From IMG/VR virus record IMGVR_UViG_3300045999_005420, positions 1-38,390 of that record: 38,390 nucleotides of DNA. One strand, given 5' to 3'. This stretch comes from a virus. The notes beneath the pieces are model-generated. The model was not told where the DNA came from, did not search any database, and saw only the letters and a list, made by a program, of their open reading frames with translations. Position numbers and translations under genes: made by a program. Shown piece by piece: positions 36,862 through 38,390 of this stretch; the first letter of the stretch is position 1, and each line of letters opens with the position of its first letter.

Positions 36862-38390
36862 CACGCGCTTCCTTGAGGCGTCGGATCACGGGCAAGCGCA
36901 GCCGCCTTAACCTGCAACTCCTGCCCTTTCAGTTGAAGTTCAGCCGCTCCAAGCTGGCCTTCCATTTGCGTCCGTTGCTGCTCGATTTGAGCCTGCATCT
37001 GCGCCGTCTGTGACTTCATCTGCTCAACCTGCATGGCCGTCTCATCGGGAGGCGGCGGGCCGGGAGGCTGGGCAGGCGGCTGTTCACCGGCAGTCTCGAA
37101 CACCTTGTCGATCACGTCCTCCATCGAGCGCGAGACGTTGAAGGTGCGAGCGCCTTGTTTGAGGATTTCAGCGAAAAGCGGAGCCGTGTAGGGCGCAGTT
37201 GGGACAATCCCCGCCGCTGCCGTCAGCAATCCCACCGTGGCCGTGGTGAACTCCGTAAACGCCATCTTGGCAGCGTTCTCATCCGGCTCGACGGTCGAAT
37301 CCGTCTCAACATCAATGCGGAACGAGCGCAGCGCATCGTTCTTCAGCAAGGCCATAACGTCCTCCCACGTCGGCTCTTGCATAAGCTCAAGCATCTCAGG
37401 AGGCGGCTCGATACCGGGCGGGATTGGCAACTGTTGCGCTTTGGCCTGCTCAATCATCGGCATGATCTGCTCGATCTGGGCCTTTTCAGCCGCAGTCAGG
37501 AGCTTCACGTTCGTCATCGCCTTGAGCGTATCAATGCTGAAATGCTCTGCGATAATCTCGGCCTTCAAACGAATGGCATCACGGCAGAACCGTTGCAAAT
37601 CCCTCTGCCGGTCGCGAACACGCAACGAACCCCATTGGCCTTTGAGCCGCTGTGCCGTCGCCGTCTCATTCGGGTTGCTCTCACCACGGATGATGTCTGA
37701 CAGGCCGGTGATCTGGTAGATGTCGTTGAGGATTTGAGCGCGGGTCTCGAAGCATCCCTGCAAGACCTGGATCACCATATCGATTGGCACCCAATCGATC
37801 AGACCCTTGACGCCGCCCTTCTCTTTCCAAATGTCGTAGGTGTCGATTGGAATGAGCTTGTTCTCATTGCCCGGCGAGAACACCAACTGAAGCTCTTTGT
37901 TCGCCTCGCCTGCATACACACCCACCATCCGCAGGGCTTCTTGCAGTTTGCCGATGCGGGCCGTCAGGTCGTCAAGCTCCTCAGCCTGATCCTGATACAT
38001 GATGTAATCCGCAACCGGGATCGTGCTGTCATTGGCCGTCGTGGCATTCAGCGGAGGCGGGCAGGGGAAGAAGCCTTGCAGGCCTAGCGGGTCTTCACGC
38101 TGATCCAGAACGCCGCTCGTTACGCCCTTCGCAATCCAATAGGCCGTCTTGCTCGGCTTGTCCCAAATCTCATAGACCTCGCCCGTCTGATTGGCTTGGC
38201 GCTGTGCGTCTTCGGCTTGGTCATTGCCCGAACCCGTCACCGTCTTGGTGATCGGGACTAGCTTGGCCTTCTCGGCTCCGAATCGCTCCGTAAGCTCGGC
38301 CTTCGTCATATAGACGCGCCGTCCGACCCACCGCACCTCAGACCATTCACGGGACGGGTTAGTCAGCCAGTCTTTCCATGCAACGTGGTC
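36861..38390 (-). CDS. Portal protein, C-terminal part
   Basis: The portal continues here from position 38263 (equivalent to position 0 of the left end) to the stop at 36861; 38264-38390 repeats bases 1-127. It has the core VLQGCFETRAQILNDIYQIT GLSDIIRGESNPNETATAQR, with ITGLSDIIRG and E-T-A-T-A as the most diagnostic pieces of P22-type portals. The C-terminus is a long coiled-coil, Gln/Pro-rich barrel (TAMQVEQMKSQTAQMQAQIE). Full length is 695 residues, close to P22 portal (725). Ends with TGATG overlap into the fiber-like gene. Confidence 0.93.
   Translation of the reverse strand, partial: DHVAWKDWLTNPSREWSEVRWVGRRVYMTKAELTERFGAEKAKLVPITKTVTGSGNDQAEDAQRQANQTGEVYEIWDKPSKTAYWIAKGVTSGVLDQREDPLGLQGFFPCPPPLNATTANDSTIPVADYIMYQDQAEELDDLTARIGKLQEALRMVGVYAGEANKELQLVFSPGNENKLIPIDTYDIWKEKGGVKGLIDWVPIDMVIQVLQGCFETRAQILNDIYQITGLSDIIRGESNPNETATAQRLKGQWGSLRVRDRQRDLQRFCRDAIRLKAEIIAEHFSIDTLKAMTNVKLLTAAEKAQIEQIMPMIEQAKAQQLPIPPGIEPPPEMLELMQEPTWEDVMALLKNDALRSFRIDVETDSTVEPDENAAKMAFTEFTTATVGLLTAAAGIVPTAPYTAPLFAEILKQGARTFNVSRSMEDVIDKVFETAGEQPPAQPPGPPPPDETAMQVEQMKSQTAQMQAQIEQQRTQMEGQLGAAELQLKGQELQVKAAALARDPTPQGSA
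38264..38390. repeat. Right copy of 127-bp terminal identity
   Basis: Identical to bases 1-127; see the left copy. Reading through 38263 into the left end restores one intact portal frame. Confidence 0.95.

Noticed and set aside
36082-36864. GTG start at 36864 for the fiber-like protein
   Set aside because: The ATG at 36861 shares TGATG with the portal stop and is the better start.
1-38390. Integrase, attachment site or full CI repressor
   Set aside because: No tyrosine or serine recombinase motifs were seen, and the only repressor-like gene is the 70-aa Cro-like one. A temperate life cycle is not supported.

Overview
The window is a complete genome of a tailed double-stranded DNA phage with a P22-like (podovirus-type) virion, presented as a linearised circle. 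Its first and last 127 bases are identical, so the unique length is 38,263 bp, and the portal gene is cut by the window edge (start at 685, continuing from 38263 down to 36861). The host cannot be read off directly. Moderately high GC, dense ATGA/GTGA stop-start overlaps and the small-protein repertoire (ABA-sandwich-like and DUF551-like proteins, a stand-alone DnaA domain IV) suggest an alphaproteobacterium, at low confidence. I see no integrase or full-length CI-type repressor, so nothing proves a temperate life cycle. I also see no DNA polymerase, primase or helicase.

Layout. (1) Leftward early genes, 6987 down to 2840: small unknown proteins around a recombination module (ERF annealing protein, a small SSB-like protein, a NinB-like protein). 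They are driven by a promoter at 7011-7039 and, further down, by two copies of a 58-bp leader element. (2) Rightward operon 1, 7106 to 11202 (plus 11268-11753): a Cro-like regulator, a coiled-coil protein, an HNH endonuclease, a DnaA-domain-IV protein, two further HTH/Myb-like proteins, then a cassette of ParB-like (IbrB-like) protein, a 131-aa protein and a PAPS-reductase/DUF3440 (IbrA-like) protein. A rightward terminator lies at 11833-11863. (3) An 897-bp stretch without a convincing gene, 11754-12650, whose right half (12293-12544) folds into a compact multi-helix RNA on the + strand. (4) Rightward operon 2, 12651 to 14947: nine or so small accessory proteins. (5) The leftward late operon, which fills the rest of the circle: terminase small and large subunits, portal, a fiber-like protein, scaffold, capsid, decoration protein, a terminator, a sugar/methyl-transferase group, head-tail connectors, a GNAT acetyltransferase, three ejection-type virion proteins, tail fiber, tailspike, four small proteins including holin candidates, GH24 lysozyme, and Rz/Rz1. 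A free-standing HNH-type gene (15549-16142) sits in the opposite orientation inside the lysis module.

How it fits together. The divergent control region at about 6988-7105 separates the two early arms. Late genes are packed as a P22-type order (TerS-TerL-portal-scaffold-coat-connectors-ejection proteins-tailspike). The most unusual parts are the unassigned structured RNA between the two rightward operons, the sulfur-chemistry-like ParB/PAPS-reductase cassette, the twin leader elements, and a perfect leftward-facing terminator directly behind the PAPS-reductase gene, where no leftward gene exists.
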